Shown: positions 1-8,852 of the stretch, one piece after another
How positions within the stretch are numbered: position 1 is the stretch's first letter
Layout: each line of letters starts with the position of its first letter
Translations under genes and position numbers: made by a program
Notes under the pieces: model-generated
What the model saw: the letters and a program-made list of their open reading frames with translations, nothing else
The model's database searches: none
What the model was told of the DNA's origin: nothing
DNA from: Leminorella richardii
GTDB taxonomy: Bacteria > Pseudomonadota > Gammaproteobacteria > Enterobacterales > Enterobacteriaceae
Assembly: GCF_900478135.1 (NCBI RefSeq)
Contig: NZ_LS483470.1
Location: 3,185,001-3,249,000 of the forward strand
DNA length: 64,000 nucleotides
Reading direction: 5' to 3'

Positions 1-1084
1 TTGCGCTGCCGAGTGCAGTGCGCATAACGATCGCGATAACCCACGCCATAATAAGAGGGCTGATCTGGATACTGGTGAGTACTTGCTTCAACGCTTCGCC
101 GACGCCGCTGTCGATAATGATTTTGTTAAACGCCCCAGCAGCGCCGATAACCAGAAGAATAGACGCCATTGGCGCCATCGCGCTTTCACTAAATTTACCC
201 AACTGGTTGAGCGTAAAGCCACGTCCGGTTCCCAGCACGAAGTAAGCGACCACTGCAGAAATGAACAGCGCAATCATGGGTGTGCCGATAAAGTTAACGT
301 AAACCATATAGGCGGGCGGATTGGCTTTGTCGATCATCAGCTCAACGATCGTTTTGCCGATCATCAGCAGCAGAGGCAGCAGGATAACCAGCAGCGTTTT
401 ACCAAAAGAAGGCAGTTCAGAATCCGGTCTTGGCTCCGCGTTAGCGTAGGTACCGGTCACCTCCACAGGGAAGCGTTTAGCAATGAACTTACCGTAAATT
501 GGCCCAGCGATAGCCGCCGCAGGCAGCCCCACCAGCAGGCCGTAGAAAATGACTTTGCCGACATCCGCATTCAGAGAGCCTGCAATTGCCATTGCCGCAG
601 GATGCGGCGGCACGACACAGTGCACAATAAGCAGCCCCATCACCATCGACAGTCCGACTTGGATCACCGGCAGATTTGACTCTTTCGTCACTGAGAACAT
701 CAGGGCAATAAGCAGAATGATCCCAACCTGGAAGAACACCGGAATACCACAAATATAGCCGACAACCAGCATCGCCCAGTGGGCGTGGGTTTTACCGAGG
801 AAGTTAATCAGGGTTCTCGCCAGCCGCTCTGCTGCCCCCGAAATTTCCATCAGCTTGCCGAGTATTGCCCCCAGCGCCAGAATCGGCGCCAAGAAGCCCA
901 GCGTTCCCCCCAATCCCGTTTCAAATGCCGAAACGATCTTTGCCAGCGGCATTTCCATGGTTAATGCAAGAAACAGACACGCTGTCATTAAAGAAACAAA
1001 AGCGTGTATTTTAAAATATACGCATAATACGACCACGATTAAAATGGCGAGTATTAGCATCGACATCGCAAATCCAACACTCAT
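1..1084 (-). CDS. GntP-family sugar-acid permease (3' end cut by window edge)
   Basis: The minus-strand frame opens with ATG at 1084 and runs without a stop to base 1, giving about 361 residues of a family that is usually about 440 long. It is hydrophobic throughout, with glycine- and proline-rich loops typical of GntP gluconate:H+ symporters (PILALGAILGKLMEISGAAE, GIPVFFQVG, VPPHPAA). The inner-membrane protein would import a sugar acid by proton symport. It follows pdxA2 by 186 bases in the same direction, so it is likely the uptake component of the same catabolic operon. Its substrate is inferred from the neighbours: a four-carbon acid such as D-threonate or D-erythronate. Confidence 0.88.
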   Translation of the reverse strand, partial: MSVGFAMSMLILAILIVVVLCVYFKIHAFVSLMTACLFLALTMEMPLAKIVSAFETGLGGTLGFLAPILALGAILGKLMEISGAAERLARTLINFLGKTHAHWAMLVVGYICGIPVFFQVGIILLIALMFSVTKESNLPVIQVGLSMVMGLLIVHCVVPPHPAAMAIAGSLNADVGKVIFYGLLVGLPAAAIAGPIYGKFIAKRFPVEVTGTYANAEPRPDSELPSFGKTLLVILLPLLLMIGKTIVELMIDKANPPAYMVYVNFIGTPMIALFISAVVAYFVLGTGRGFTLNQLGKFSESAMAPMASILLVIGAAGAFNKIIIDSGVGEALKQVLTSIQISPLIMAWVIAIVMRTALGSA

Positions 1085-1270
1085 ATCCGTCCCCATAATT
1101 TACGTTCATTTATTACGGGCTATGGCCGAACGACGGGTGCAGTCGGTCGGACGCATAGCGCCGGAAATAAAATGATGTTGATATTGTTATTTAATAAAGC
1201 GGTCGAGATTTCGGCCCGCGTTTATTATTTATATCCGCCACACTTCAGTTCGTTTTAAGGTAATGTCCCC

Positions 1271-2272
1271 CTACTTTTTAAAATAGGGTGCATACAGCCC
1301 CGCCAGGCGAACCGCCTCGATTAGGCTCACCGCGTTGGCAATGCCCTTACCGGCAATGTCGTTTGCGGTACCGTGATCCACCGACGTTCTCAGAATCGGC
1401 ATGCCGTTGGTAATGGATATCGTACGGTGGAAGTCCACCATCTTGGTCGCGATATGTCCCTGATCGTGATAGGGGGAAAGCACCGCATCGTAGGCGCCTT
1501 CAAGGGCGAAGTGGAACACGCTGTCCGCCGGTTTAGGCCCAACGATGTTCACGCCAGCTTTTCTGGCCATTTCAACGCCCGGAGCCAGCACATCGTCGTC
1601 CTCATGACCGAAAAGGCCGTGCTCACCACAGTGCGGATTGATACCCGCCACCGCTAAACGGGGGTTTTTAAGCCCTAGACGATTAAGCGCTTCCGTACAG
1701 CGGATCGCATAGTCGCAGATACGCGCTGGCGTCAGCGACTGAATAGCGTTAACCAAAGACATATGGCGAGTCAGAAAGAAAACCCTAAGCTCTTTAACCT
1801 GAAACATCGTTAGGGGATCTGCGGTGCCGGTTAAATCGGCCAGAATTTCTGTATGGCCAATATAGTTAATCTCCCCTGCCTTTAAGGACTCTTTATTAAT
1901 TGGCGTTGTTGCTAACGCGTTTAGTTTATTTGCCAGCGTCAGTTCCGTTGCCGTCTTAATATATTCAAAGGCGGCCTTGCCGCACTGCCCTTGAATAAGA
2001 CCCGGTTTAAAGGTTTTATAGTCCAGTTCACCCCGTTGAATAAGGTTTAATATCCCCTCTTGATGAACGGCTTCGCTAACATCGTCAATGACGCGAATCT
2101 CAAGCTCGACGTTGGAAAACGCTGCCGCCTCTTCCAATATGCGCCTATCGCCGACGACAACCATTCTTCCGTACTGGTGCGCCTCTTTGCTGGCAAGGGT
2201 TTTGACAACAATTTCCGGGCCGATCCCCGCAGGGTCGCCCATAGGTATGCCGATTAGCGGTTTTTCGTTCAT
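1271..2272 (-). CDS. pdxA2: PdxA2-type 4-phospho-D-threonate / phosphoerythronate dehydrogenase
   Basis: This 333-residue protein belongs to the PdxA family of NAD-dependent, metal-dependent oxidative decarboxylases. The three metal-binding histidines are visible in GHTE (about H140), NPHCGE (about H214) and PYHDQGH (about H269). The motif RTSVDHGTANDIAGKG near the C-terminus is also typical. True PdxA acts in vitamin B6 synthesis and normally sits with rsmA/surA. This copy overlaps a DUF1537 kinase gene (ATGA overlap at 2269-2272) and sits beside a GntP permease. That is the context of PdxA2, which converts the 4-phosphate of D-threonate or D-erythronate to dihydroxyacetone phosphate plus CO2. 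Family assignment is firm; the exact substrate is inferred. Confidence 0.85.
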   Translation of the reverse strand: MNEKPLIGIPMGDPAGIGPEIVVKTLASKEAHQYGRMVVVGDRRILEEAAAFSNVELEIRVIDDVSEAVHQEGILNLIQRGELDYKTFKPGLIQGQCGKAAFEYIKTATELTLANKLNALATTPINKESLKAGEINYIGHTEILADLTGTADPLTMFQVKELRVFFLTRHMSLVNAIQSLTPARICDYAIRCTEALNRLGLKNPRLAVAGINPHCGEHGLFGHEDDDVLAPGVEMARKAGVNIVGPKPADSVFHFALEGAYDAVLSPYHDQGHIATKMVDFHRTISITNGMPILRTSVDHGTANDIAGKGIANAVSLIEAVRLAGLYAPYFKK

Positions 2273-3597
2273 TTGTACTCCTGACTTTGGTTAGATACAT
2301 GATTCGTGCCGCTGTCGCAGCTGGAAATTTTGGTGCTCAGGTAGTCGACACAGTGCACCAGCGTGCTGTCGTTCCCCACGAAGCCGCCTTTAGTCACAAT
2401 AGACAGGCCGTTACAGCGCTCTCCCAGCAAGTGTCCGTACACCGCCAGCGGTTCAACCTCGTCTTTTAGGATGAATCCTTTGCTGCCCAAACGGTTAGTC
2501 ACCGCCAGCGTAACGTCGCCGCCGCTGGTATAAATGCCTCGGAACATCGACTTCTCGTTAAGTAAAACCTGAGACGTCACTTCGGCAATGCCCCGATTTA
2601 TCATGCAGCTGACTTCGGACTTATCCACGCCGCACTCCAGTGCCAGTCCCCCCAGCTCGCAGACGTGTTCCGGCGCTTCTACCGTGTCGATACCCACCAC
2701 GTCATACTCTTCCGACTTGCGCAGCAGCATCTGAACTAGCGGCCCCGCCTTACCGGGGTGTTTAGAGATATCGATAAGCTGGCGCGGCGGTACGACTTCC
2801 AGCCAAACGCTGCGGTCATACTTCAGCTTTTCTATCTGCCTCTGAGTCAACGCCGAAACGCTGCCGATGGCGATAAACACCTTGTTCGTTTTGACATGAC
2901 TGCTGGCGTAGCGAAGGTGGGCAAGCTGCGCAGTAAAAGGACCGGGATCGACACAGAACACCGGCAGGCCCGCTTTCTCTACGGCTTTTGCAATCGTCGA
3001 GATATCCAAGTCTGTAGTGGCATCAAAAATCGCAATCCTTCCGCCCTGCCTGTAAAGCGTCGCTATTTTCTCCGACAGTGCATCAACGCTGGTGAGTACG
3101 TCCCGCAGCGGGATATGGTGAGGCTCGTAGTGCGACTGCTGACGAAACAGCTCAAGAACTGAAGACTCTGTCATCGGATTCTTAGGGTCGTCTCTCATCA
3201 TGGTGTTCTGTAGGGGAATGCCGGATACCAGCAGGGAGCCGCCAACGCAGATCCGCCCGCTGGAGGGATAAACCGGCACAACGATCGCCATCAGCTCTGG
3301 GTACTTATCCAGCACAGCATCGACCTCAGCGCCCATGTTGCCTCGGAGGGTGGAATCAATACGCTTGCTGATTAAAGGCGAGGTTTGCATAAACTGATCG
3401 AGACAGGCGCTCACCCGGCTGTAGGCCTCTTCTGCGGGGATCGAGCGGGAGTCTGTAGAAAAAGAGACAATATCAAAGTCGCTCAAAGAGGGATGAAACG
3501 CCTCTAGGCAGGTAATAGTGCTAAAGCCTTTTTTGCTTAACAGCGCACTGGTGGCGTTAGCACCGGTTAGATCGTCCGCGACAATCGCAACTTTCAT
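2269..3597 (-). CDS. dtnK: DUF1537 four-carbon acid sugar kinase (D-threonate kinase type)
   Basis: The 442-residue protein starts MKVAIVADDLTGAN, the signature of the DUF1537 N-terminal sugar-binding domain. Its C-terminal half has the glycine-rich nucleotide-binding segments YTSGGDVT and TKGGFVGND. These kinases phosphorylate four-carbon aldonic acids at O4. A good ribosome-binding site (AGGAG) lies 6-7 bases before the ATG. The gene is translationally coupled to pdxA2 by a 4-base overlap. One oddity is that the usual second aspartate in the N-terminal motif (GAND in many relatives) is alanine here (GANAT). With PdxA2, a D-threonate or D-erythronate route is the most likely role. Confidence 0.82.
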   Translation of the reverse strand: MKVAIVADDLTGANATSALLSKKGFSTITCLEAFHPSLSDFDIVSFSTDSRSIPAEEAYSRVSACLDQFMQTSPLISKRIDSTLRGNMGAEVDAVLDKYPELMAIVVPVYPSSGRICVGGSLLVSGIPLQNTMMRDDPKNPMTESSVLELFRQQSHYEPHHIPLRDVLTSVDALSEKIATLYRQGGRIAIFDATTDLDISTIAKAVEKAGLPVFCVDPGPFTAQLAHLRYASSHVKTNKVFIAIGSVSALTQRQIEKLKYDRSVWLEVVPPRQLIDISKHPGKAGPLVQMLLRKSEEYDVVGIDTVEAPEHVCELGGLALECGVDKSEVSCMINRGIAEVTSQVLLNEKSMFRGIYTSGGDVTLAVTNRLGSKGFILKDEVEPLAVYGHLLGERCNGLSIVTKGGFVGNDSTLVHCVDYLSTKISSCDSGTNHVSNQSQEYK

Positions 3598-3663
3598 CGC
3601 ACTCTCCTTTATTTTTTATGACGGTTTTTTATGATGATTTGTATGGTGGCAGTCATGATGATT

Positions 3664-4407
3664 TCACCTCTGACGGATGCCTAATCCGGTAGTTTCACAG
3701 CTCTCATGCTGTGCTCCGTCGGTAATCACGCGGTGAAACGTGGACATATCGGCGATTTTGTAGCGACAGCGGATGTTCAGCTTGCTTTCATCCACGAGAA
3801 GAATCGGCTGCACCGAGCGGCGAATCGCCATCCACTTGCAGTCGGCCTTGATCTGGCTAGTCGTCAGCGCGCCGTACTCTTCGCTATAGCCGTCTGCGCC
3901 GATAAAGGCGATATCGGTGATACGCTCAGACAGATAGCGGATCGTTTCCGAGTTGTAGCAGGCGCGGCTTCTGGGGATCACTTCGCCCGGGCACAGGATA
4001 AGCTTGACCTCGGGCTTGCTGTTGAGCGCCATGGCAATAGACAAGTCCAGCGTGATAACAGTAATAGGCAGCTGGATATAGGGAATCATCTCCCGTACTG
4101 TCGTTCCGCCGTCCATAAACACCACCATGTCCGGCTGCAGCAGTTCACATGCACGCTGGCCAATAAGGCGCTTGCTTTCAAAGCAGCGAGACTCTTTCAC
4201 GTCATAGCCGGGGCTCTGATCCAGAAAGCGTTTTTTAACCAGCCCACCGTAGGCGAGATGAACCAGCCCTCGCTCCTGCAGCTGCTTAAGATCGCGACGG
4301 ATGCTCATATGGGATACGGTCAGCAGCCGAGCCAAATCGTTAATGGTGCAGGAATCATAATTATCTAAAATATTTAGTATTTTCTTATATCTTGGTACAT
4401 CCGGCAT
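3664..4407 (-). CDS. DeoR-family transcriptional regulator
   Basis: The 247-residue protein has an N-terminal winged helix-turn-helix of the DeoR type (residues about 5-60, with SHMSIRRDLKQLQERG as the recognition region). The following sugar-phosphate-sensing domain carries the typical FMDGGTTVREM and FIGADGYSEEYG motifs. It is transcribed in the same direction as dtnK-pdxA2-gntP, 66 bases upstream of the kinase, and is probably the first gene of that operon or its local regulator. The ligand of DeoR proteins is usually a phosphorylated pathway intermediate. A strong Shine-Dalgarno (AAGGAG) precedes the ATG. The divergent promoter carries repeated ACGCGTG elements that may be its operators. 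Confidence 0.88.
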   Translation of the reverse strand: MPDVPRYKKILNILDNYDSCTINDLARLLTVSHMSIRRDLKQLQERGLVHLAYGGLVKKRFLDQSPGYDVKESRCFESKRLIGQRACELLQPDMVVFMDGGTTVREMIPYIQLPITVITLDLSIAMALNSKPEVKLILCPGEVIPRSRACYNSETIRYLSERITDIAFIGADGYSEEYGALTTSQIKADCKWMAIRRSVQPILLVDESKLNIRCRYKIADMSTFHRVITDGAQHESCETTGLGIRQR

Positions 4408-4425
4408 GAGTTCTCCTTGCTTTGG

Positions 4426-4645
4426 TTCACGCGTGAAAACTACATATAGAAACTACATACAGAAACGACGCGTGACACGAAAACGACATAAAATTGCGCT
4501 GGAAAATTGTGGTTAGTATGGGGAGGGAAATTCTTTCATCCGTGAATCTATTAACACTTTCACAAAATAAAATCGCAGATGTTACGCGTGTCTCTTTTCT
4601 TCATTTCCGTTCGGCAATAGCTGTTAACCTGCCAATAAACGCGTA
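4426..4645. promoter_or_regulatory. Divergent promoter region with repeated ACGCGTG operator-like sites
   Basis: The 297-base gap between the DeoR gene and the isomerase contains a perfect 12-bp palindrome, TTCACGCGTGAA (4426-4437). Further copies of its core are ACGCGTGA at 4468-4475, ACGCGTG at 4584-4590 and a weaker ACGCGTA at 4639-4645. Between the first two copies lies a 13-14 base direct repeat (GAAAACTACATATA / GAAACTACATACA, 4435-4461). Such spaced repeats fit cooperative binding and looping by a DeoR repressor on both promoters. The sites are seen in the sequence; the link to this regulator is inferred. Confidence 0.55.
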
Positions 4646-4704
4646 GAAGTGGTCGAAATCAGGCGTTATGTTGCAGTCCGTTACCCTGATTTGACGGAGT
4701 AGGT

Positions 4705-5682
4705 ATGGAAGAGTATGAAAAATATATAGGGCAAGCCAAGCGCGTATTGCTCACCGAATCTCAGGCGATTGAGCGAGCTGCGGAAAGAATAGGCACAGCG
4801 TTTATCGAAGCGGTAAAGCTTATCCAGTCAACGCAGGGACGGCTTATTGTCACCGGCATGGGAAAACCGGGCTATATTGCCCATAAAATTGCCGCCACGC
4901 TGATGAGTACCGGAACGCCAGCCTACTATCTTCATCCCGCAGAAGGCAGCCACGGCGATCTCGGCATGATCGCTAAAAACGACGTTATTATCGCCATTTC
5001 CAACAGTGGAGAAACGCCGGAAATACTCAACCTGCTTCCAGTAGTGCGCCGAATTGGCGCTAGGATCGTCGCCCTGTGTGGCAACAGCAGCTCCACTCTG
5101 GCAAAGCTTGCCGACGTGACGCTTGACGCATCAGTGGAAAAAGAGGCCTGCCCGCTAAATCTTGCTCCTACTAGCAGTACCACCGTCGCTCTGGCGCTGG
5201 GAGACGCTATAGCCGTTGTGCTCATGCAATCCCGCCGATTTACCGCTGACGACTTTGCGCTGTACCATCCCGGTGGTTCCCTAGGGAGACAGCTATTACT
5301 GAAGGTCGAGCACGTTATGCGCAGCGGCGGAAGAAACCCGGTTATCTCGCAGGAAAACAGCGTTGAGCACGCGCTGTTCGTGATGACAGAGAAAGGCGTT
5401 GGCGCAACGTCGGTCATTGATGAGCGAGGCAGACTGGTTGGACTAATTACCGACGGTGACGTTCGCCGCCGACTCGCGCAAGATAACCAGATCCTCTCGC
5501 TTCCAGTCAGCCAGCTTATGACTCGCAGCCCGCTCACTATACATCGCGACAAACTGGCTTCCGAAGCCGTTTATCTTATGGAAAACCATCACCCCAGACC
5601 TGTGACCGTACTGCCAGTTATTGACGACGACGGTCTGGCTGTAGGTCTGGTGCATATTACTGACGTTCTGAAAAACTATTAG
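4705..5682 (+). CDS. KpsF/GutQ-family sugar-phosphate isomerase with tandem CBS domains
   Basis: The 325-residue protein has an N-terminal SIS domain (about residues 35-185) and two CBS domains (about 205-325), the layout of D-arabinose 5-phosphate isomerases KdsD, GutQ and KpsF. Expected catalytic positions are present: Lys in GMGKPG (K54), Glu in SNSGET (E103), Glu before ACPLNLAPTSST (E147) and His in YHPGGSLG (H188). The usual GMGKSGH is GMGKPGY here. The housekeeping kdsD normally lies with kdsC and lpt genes, so this is probably an extra paralog. Its divergent arrangement with a DeoR/sugar-acid operon suggests a catabolic or regulatory role rather than lipopolysaccharide synthesis. That role is inferred. 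Confidence 0.85.
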   Translation: MEEYEKYIGQAKRVLLTESQAIERAAERIGTAFIEAVKLIQSTQGRLIVTGMGKPGYIAHKIAATLMSTGTPAYYLHPAEGSHGDLGMIAKNDVIIAISNSGETPEILNLLPVVRRIGARIVALCGNSSSTLAKLADVTLDASVEKEACPLNLAPTSSTTVALALGDAIAVVLMQSRRFTADDFALYHPGGSLGRQLLLKVEHVMRSGGRNPVISQENSVEHALFVMTEKGVGATSVIDERGRLVGLITDGDVRRRLAQDNQILSLPVSQLMTRSPLTIHRDKLASEAVYLMENHHPRPVTVLPVIDDDGLAVGLVHITDVLKNY

Positions 5683-5684
5683 GC

Positions 5685-5717
5685 AAAAAAATACCTCGCC
5701 AACAAAGGGCGGGGTAT
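5685..5717 (-). terminator. Rho-independent terminator of deaD
   Basis: A 10-bp stem (5691-5700 with 5708-5717, one G-T pair, 7-base loop) is followed on the minus strand by a run of seven T (A at 5685-5691). It ends the deaD transcript just before the end of the convergent isomerase gene. Confidence 0.85.
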
Positions 5718-5744
5718 CGTACTTACGCGCTTAAAGCGGCGACA

Positions 5745-7634
5745 TTATTCACTGTCAGAGTGAGAGCGGCGACGCGGTGGGCGTGAAACGCCGTCGCGAT
5801 CCGAAGCTTTCTTATCGCGGCCACCGCCAAAAGAGCGACGATCGCCGTTTGAAGGACGATCGCCACCAGAAGAACGACGATCGCTAAAGCCACCTTCACG
5901 TCTGCCTGCCGGACGGCGAGATTCTCCCCCTCCGGTAGACGGCCCCACAAACTGCATGTTCAACGGCTTGTTCAACACGCGGGTTTTGGTGAAGTGCTGG
6001 AGCAGCTCGGTCGGCATCCCTTTTGGCAGTTCAATCGTTGAGTGCGTCGCGTACAGCTTGATGTTGCCGATGTAGCGGCTGCTGATATCGCCTTCGTTAG
6101 CAATGGCACCCACCAAATGGCGAACCTCAATGCCGTCGTCACGACCCACTTCTACACGGTACATGTCCATTTCGCCAACGTCGCGACGCTCACGCTTGGG
6201 CGCTGCGCCGTCACGGTCGCGCTCACGGCGGCCAAAGCGATCGCTGTTACGGTCGTCGCGGCTACGCTCATCGCGATCGCGGAATTCGCGACGCGGACGG
6301 CGTTCAACCGGCGCTTCCGGCGGCAGAATAAGAGGACGTTCGCCCTGTGCCATTTTCAGCAGCGCAGCGGCCAGCGTCTCAATATCCTGATCTTCCACTG
6401 GCTGTAGCTTAGACAGCAGCGCCCGATACTGATCCAGATCGCTACTTTCCAACTGCTGGTTTACGCGCGCAGAGAACTTCTCCAGACGACGCTTGCTCAG
6501 AAGTTCGTTAGCGGGCAGATCCACCTCAGGGATAGTAATCTTCATGATACGTTCAATGTTGCGCAGCAGGCGGCGTTCGCGGTTTTCCACAAACAGCAGC
6601 GCGCGACCAGCGCGGCCGGCACGGCCAGTACGGCCGATACGGTGAACGTAGGACTCGGAGTCCATCGGAATATCGTAGTTAACCACCAGGCTGATACGCT
6701 CAACGTCTAGGCCGCGAGCGGCTACGTCGGTGGCGATCAGGATATCCAAACGGCCGTTCTTCAGGCGATCCAGCGTCTGCTCGCGCAGTGTCTGGTTCAT
6801 GTCGCCGTTCAGCGCCGCGCTGTTATAGCCGCTGCGCTCCAGCGCCTCAGCTACTTCCAGCGTCGCATTTTTGGTGCGCACGAAGATGATAGCGGCGTCA
6901 AAGTCTTCTGCTTCAAGGAAGCGAACCAGCGCTTCGTTTTTACGCATGCCGTACACCGTCCAGTAGCTCTGGCTGATGTCCGGACGAGTGACCACGTTAG
7001 ACTGAATGCGGACCTCTTGCGGATCTTTCATAAAGCGACGCGTAATACGACGGATAGCTTCCGGCATGGTGGCAGAGAACAGCGCGGTCTGATGCTCAGC
7101 CGGGATCTGCGCCATGATGGTTTCAACGTCTTCAATAAAGCCCATGCGCAGCATTTCGTCGGCTTCGTCCAGAACCAGTCCCTTCAGTTGAGACAGATCC
7201 AGCGTACCGCGCTTGAGGTGATCCAGCAGTCGACCCGGTGTACCGACCACAATCTGTGGCCCCTGACGCAGAGCGCGCAGTTGAACGTCATAACGTTGAC
7301 CGCCGTAAAGAGCGACCACGCGCACGCCGGACAGGTATTTGGCATAGTCAGTACAGGCTTCAGCAACCTGAACCGCCAGCTCGCGAGTTGGCGCTAATAC
7401 CAGCACCTGCGGGCAGGCCATTTTCGGATCGATATTGTTTAAAAACGGCAGCGAAAAGGCTGCTGTTTTGCCGCTGCCGGTCTGCGCCATGCCGAGCACG
7501 TCGCGACCTTCCAGCATGTGAGGAATACAGGCGCTCTGGATAGGGGATGGTTTTTCAAATCCCAGATCTGCTAGCGCTTTTAATAAAGGTTCTGATAAGC
7601 CTAAATCAGAAAAAGAGGTTTCAATCTCAGACAT
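5745..7634 (-). CDS. deaD: DEAD-box ATP-dependent RNA helicase DeaD/CsdA
   Basis: This 629-residue cytoplasmic helicase unwinds structured RNA in cold-shock mRNA turnover and 50S ribosome assembly. All helicase motifs are readable: GFEKPSPIQ (Q motif), AQTGSGKT (Walker A), DEAD, SAT and HRIGRTGRAGR. The C-terminal third has the DeaD RNA-binding domain (VGRDDGIEVRHLVGAIANEG) and a basic Arg/Gly/Ser-rich tail. I start at the ATG at 7634 (MSEIETSF), which matches E. coli. A TTG seven codons upstream is also open but lacks a ribosome site. The gene follows nlpI as in E. coli, with an attenuator-like hairpin between them. Confidence 0.96.
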   Translation of the reverse strand: MSEIETSFSDLGLSEPLLKALADLGFEKPSPIQSACIPHMLEGRDVLGMAQTGSGKTAAFSLPFLNNIDPKMACPQVLVLAPTRELAVQVAEACTDYAKYLSGVRVVALYGGQRYDVQLRALRQGPQIVVGTPGRLLDHLKRGTLDLSQLKGLVLDEADEMLRMGFIEDVETIMAQIPAEHQTALFSATMPEAIRRITRRFMKDPQEVRIQSNVVTRPDISQSYWTVYGMRKNEALVRFLEAEDFDAAIIFVRTKNATLEVAEALERSGYNSAALNGDMNQTLREQTLDRLKNGRLDILIATDVAARGLDVERISLVVNYDIPMDSESYVHRIGRTGRAGRAGRALLFVENRERRLLRNIERIMKITIPEVDLPANELLSKRRLEKFSARVNQQLESSDLDQYRALLSKLQPVEDQDIETLAAALLKMAQGERPLILPPEAPVERRPRREFRDRDERSRDDRNSDRFGRRERDRDGAAPKRERRDVGEMDMYRVEVGRDDGIEVRHLVGAIANEGDISSRYIGNIKLYATHSTIELPKGMPTELLQHFTKTRVLNKPLNMQFVGPSTGGGESRRPAGRREGGFSDRRSSGGDRPSNGDRRSFGGGRDKKASDRDGVSRPPRRRSHSDSE

Positions 7635-7734
7635 ATAAACAAGCCTCGTTGGCAATGGCGGCTAGTCTACATACCTCATTGAAATGATATTCAATCATTT
7701 TCATTTAAAAGTGTGAACCAGCTCAAATTGGATT

Positions 7735-7786
7735 AAAAAACGAACGGAAACGCCGCCCTGACACACTGTGCCAATCAGGCCGCGTT
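7735..7786 (-). terminator. nlpI-deaD intercistronic hairpin with T-tract
   Basis: A near-perfect 12-13 bp stem (7749-7761 with 7775-7786, one bulged base) is followed on the minus strand by a T-rich stretch ending in six T (A at 7735-7740). It lies between nlpI and deaD and is likely a partial terminator that sets the level of deaD read-through. Confidence 0.6.
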
Positions 7787-7801
7787 AACGCATTCGCCAG
7801 T

Positions 7802-8692
7802 CTATTTTTTATCCGATTCTGATAGGTCGTCTTGTTCTAGCCCTAAAAGGGCTAATTCCAACAGCGCATAGCGGTTCTCAACAAAGTTGTGCACGTTGTT
7901 GGCCACCGCCAGTTTGAACAACGCAATTGCGTTGTCCTCATCCCCCAGACTTAGGTAATGTTTACCTAAATAGAAGTCAGTTTCACTGAGATGCTCAGCG
8001 AGCGAAGTGTTATCCGTCGCTTCTTCCTTCAGGCGAGACAGTAGCGTTTTTTCGCTAATCTTGCCGAGGTAGAATTCCACTATATTCCAGCCCCACGTCT
8101 TTCCGCGTTCAGCGTTAGCGTATCGCTCTGAGAGCGCTTTTATCGCCTTAGACGAATTCAGCTCTCTTTCAGTCAGATAAAGCCACATCGTGCGGAATGG
8201 ATCGTTAGGGTCGTCATGATAAAACGCCAGCAGATCATCCTGCGCTAACTCGTAGCGACCGCCGTAATACAGGGCAATGCCGCGGTTTAAGCGCGCATAA
8301 CTGTAAGTTGGATCAAGCTCTAAAACAGAATCAAACGCATCATAGGCAGCGTCGAAATTACCGCCCTGCGTCAGATATATCCCTAAGTAGTTAAACGCCT
8401 CTGGAATATCGGGTCGAATCAGCAATGCCTGAGAAAAGTCATTGCGCGCCAAAGCCCTAAGGCCAAGGCTGTCGAACAGCACACCGCGCTCATAAAGCAG
8501 CTGCGCGCGCTCGTCGCCTGATAGCACCTGACTCGCAAGGATCTGCTCCATGCGCGCCAGCATCACTTCCTGCTGCAGCGTTGGCTGCAGTGGAATTGCC
8601 AAAACGCCATATTTACGCCCTTCAAGGCTGCCGCATCCTGCAAGCAGGAGAGCCGTGGCAACAATGTAGCACCAGCGCAAAAGAGGCTTCAT
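7802..8692 (-). CDS. nlpI: Lipoprotein NlpI (TPR protein)
   Basis: The 296-residue protein begins with a lipoprotein signal peptide ending in LLAGC (lipidated Cys at residue 20), followed by tetratricopeptide repeats (AFNYLGIYLTQGGNFDAAYD and the adjoining repeat). NlpI is an outer-membrane lipoprotein that adapts the protease Prc to peptidoglycan hydrolases such as MepS. I chose the ATG at 8692, preceded by GGGAG, because the signal peptide then begins MKPLLRWC as in E. coli. A TTG six codons upstream also keeps the frame. It lies between pnp and deaD, the conserved position. Confidence 0.95.
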   Translation of the reverse strand: MKPLLRWCYIVATALLLAGCGSLEGRKYGVLAIPLQPTLQQEVMLARMEQILASQVLSGDERAQLLYERGVLFDSLGLRALARNDFSQALLIRPDIPEAFNYLGIYLTQGGNFDAAYDAFDSVLELDPTYSYARLNRGIALYYGGRYELAQDDLLAFYHDDPNDPFRTMWLYLTERELNSSKAIKALSERYANAERGKTWGWNIVEFYLGKISEKTLLSRLKEEATDNTSLAEHLSETDFYLGKHYLSLGDEDNAIALFKLAVANNVHNFVENRYALLELALLGLEQDDLSESDKK

Positions 8693-8823
8693 TTCAACTC
8701 CCGGAGACAAACGTGGGATAGGTATCCTACCTTCCGCTTGCTTTTACACAAGAACTCCCTGTCCCAGTCATACAACCCGGCGTCTGTTAACGTTACCATC
8801 AACCGACGCCGCGTCATCATTTT

Positions 8824-8843
8824 ACGCGACCCGAAGGCCGCGT
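8824..8843 (-). other. UUCG-tetraloop hairpin just downstream of pnp
   Basis: On the minus strand an 8-bp stem (one G-U pair) closes a C(UUCG)G tetraloop, ending 10 bases after the pnp stop. No T-tract follows, so it is more likely a 3'-end stability element or processing site of the pnp-nlpI transcript than a classical terminator. Confidence 0.6.
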
Positions 8844-8852
8844 GGCCACCGC

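Noticed and set aside
1085..1270. Looked for a small gene or riboswitch between gntP and pdxA2.
   Set aside because: The 186-base gap shows no clear frame or stable structure beyond weak AT-rich pairing.
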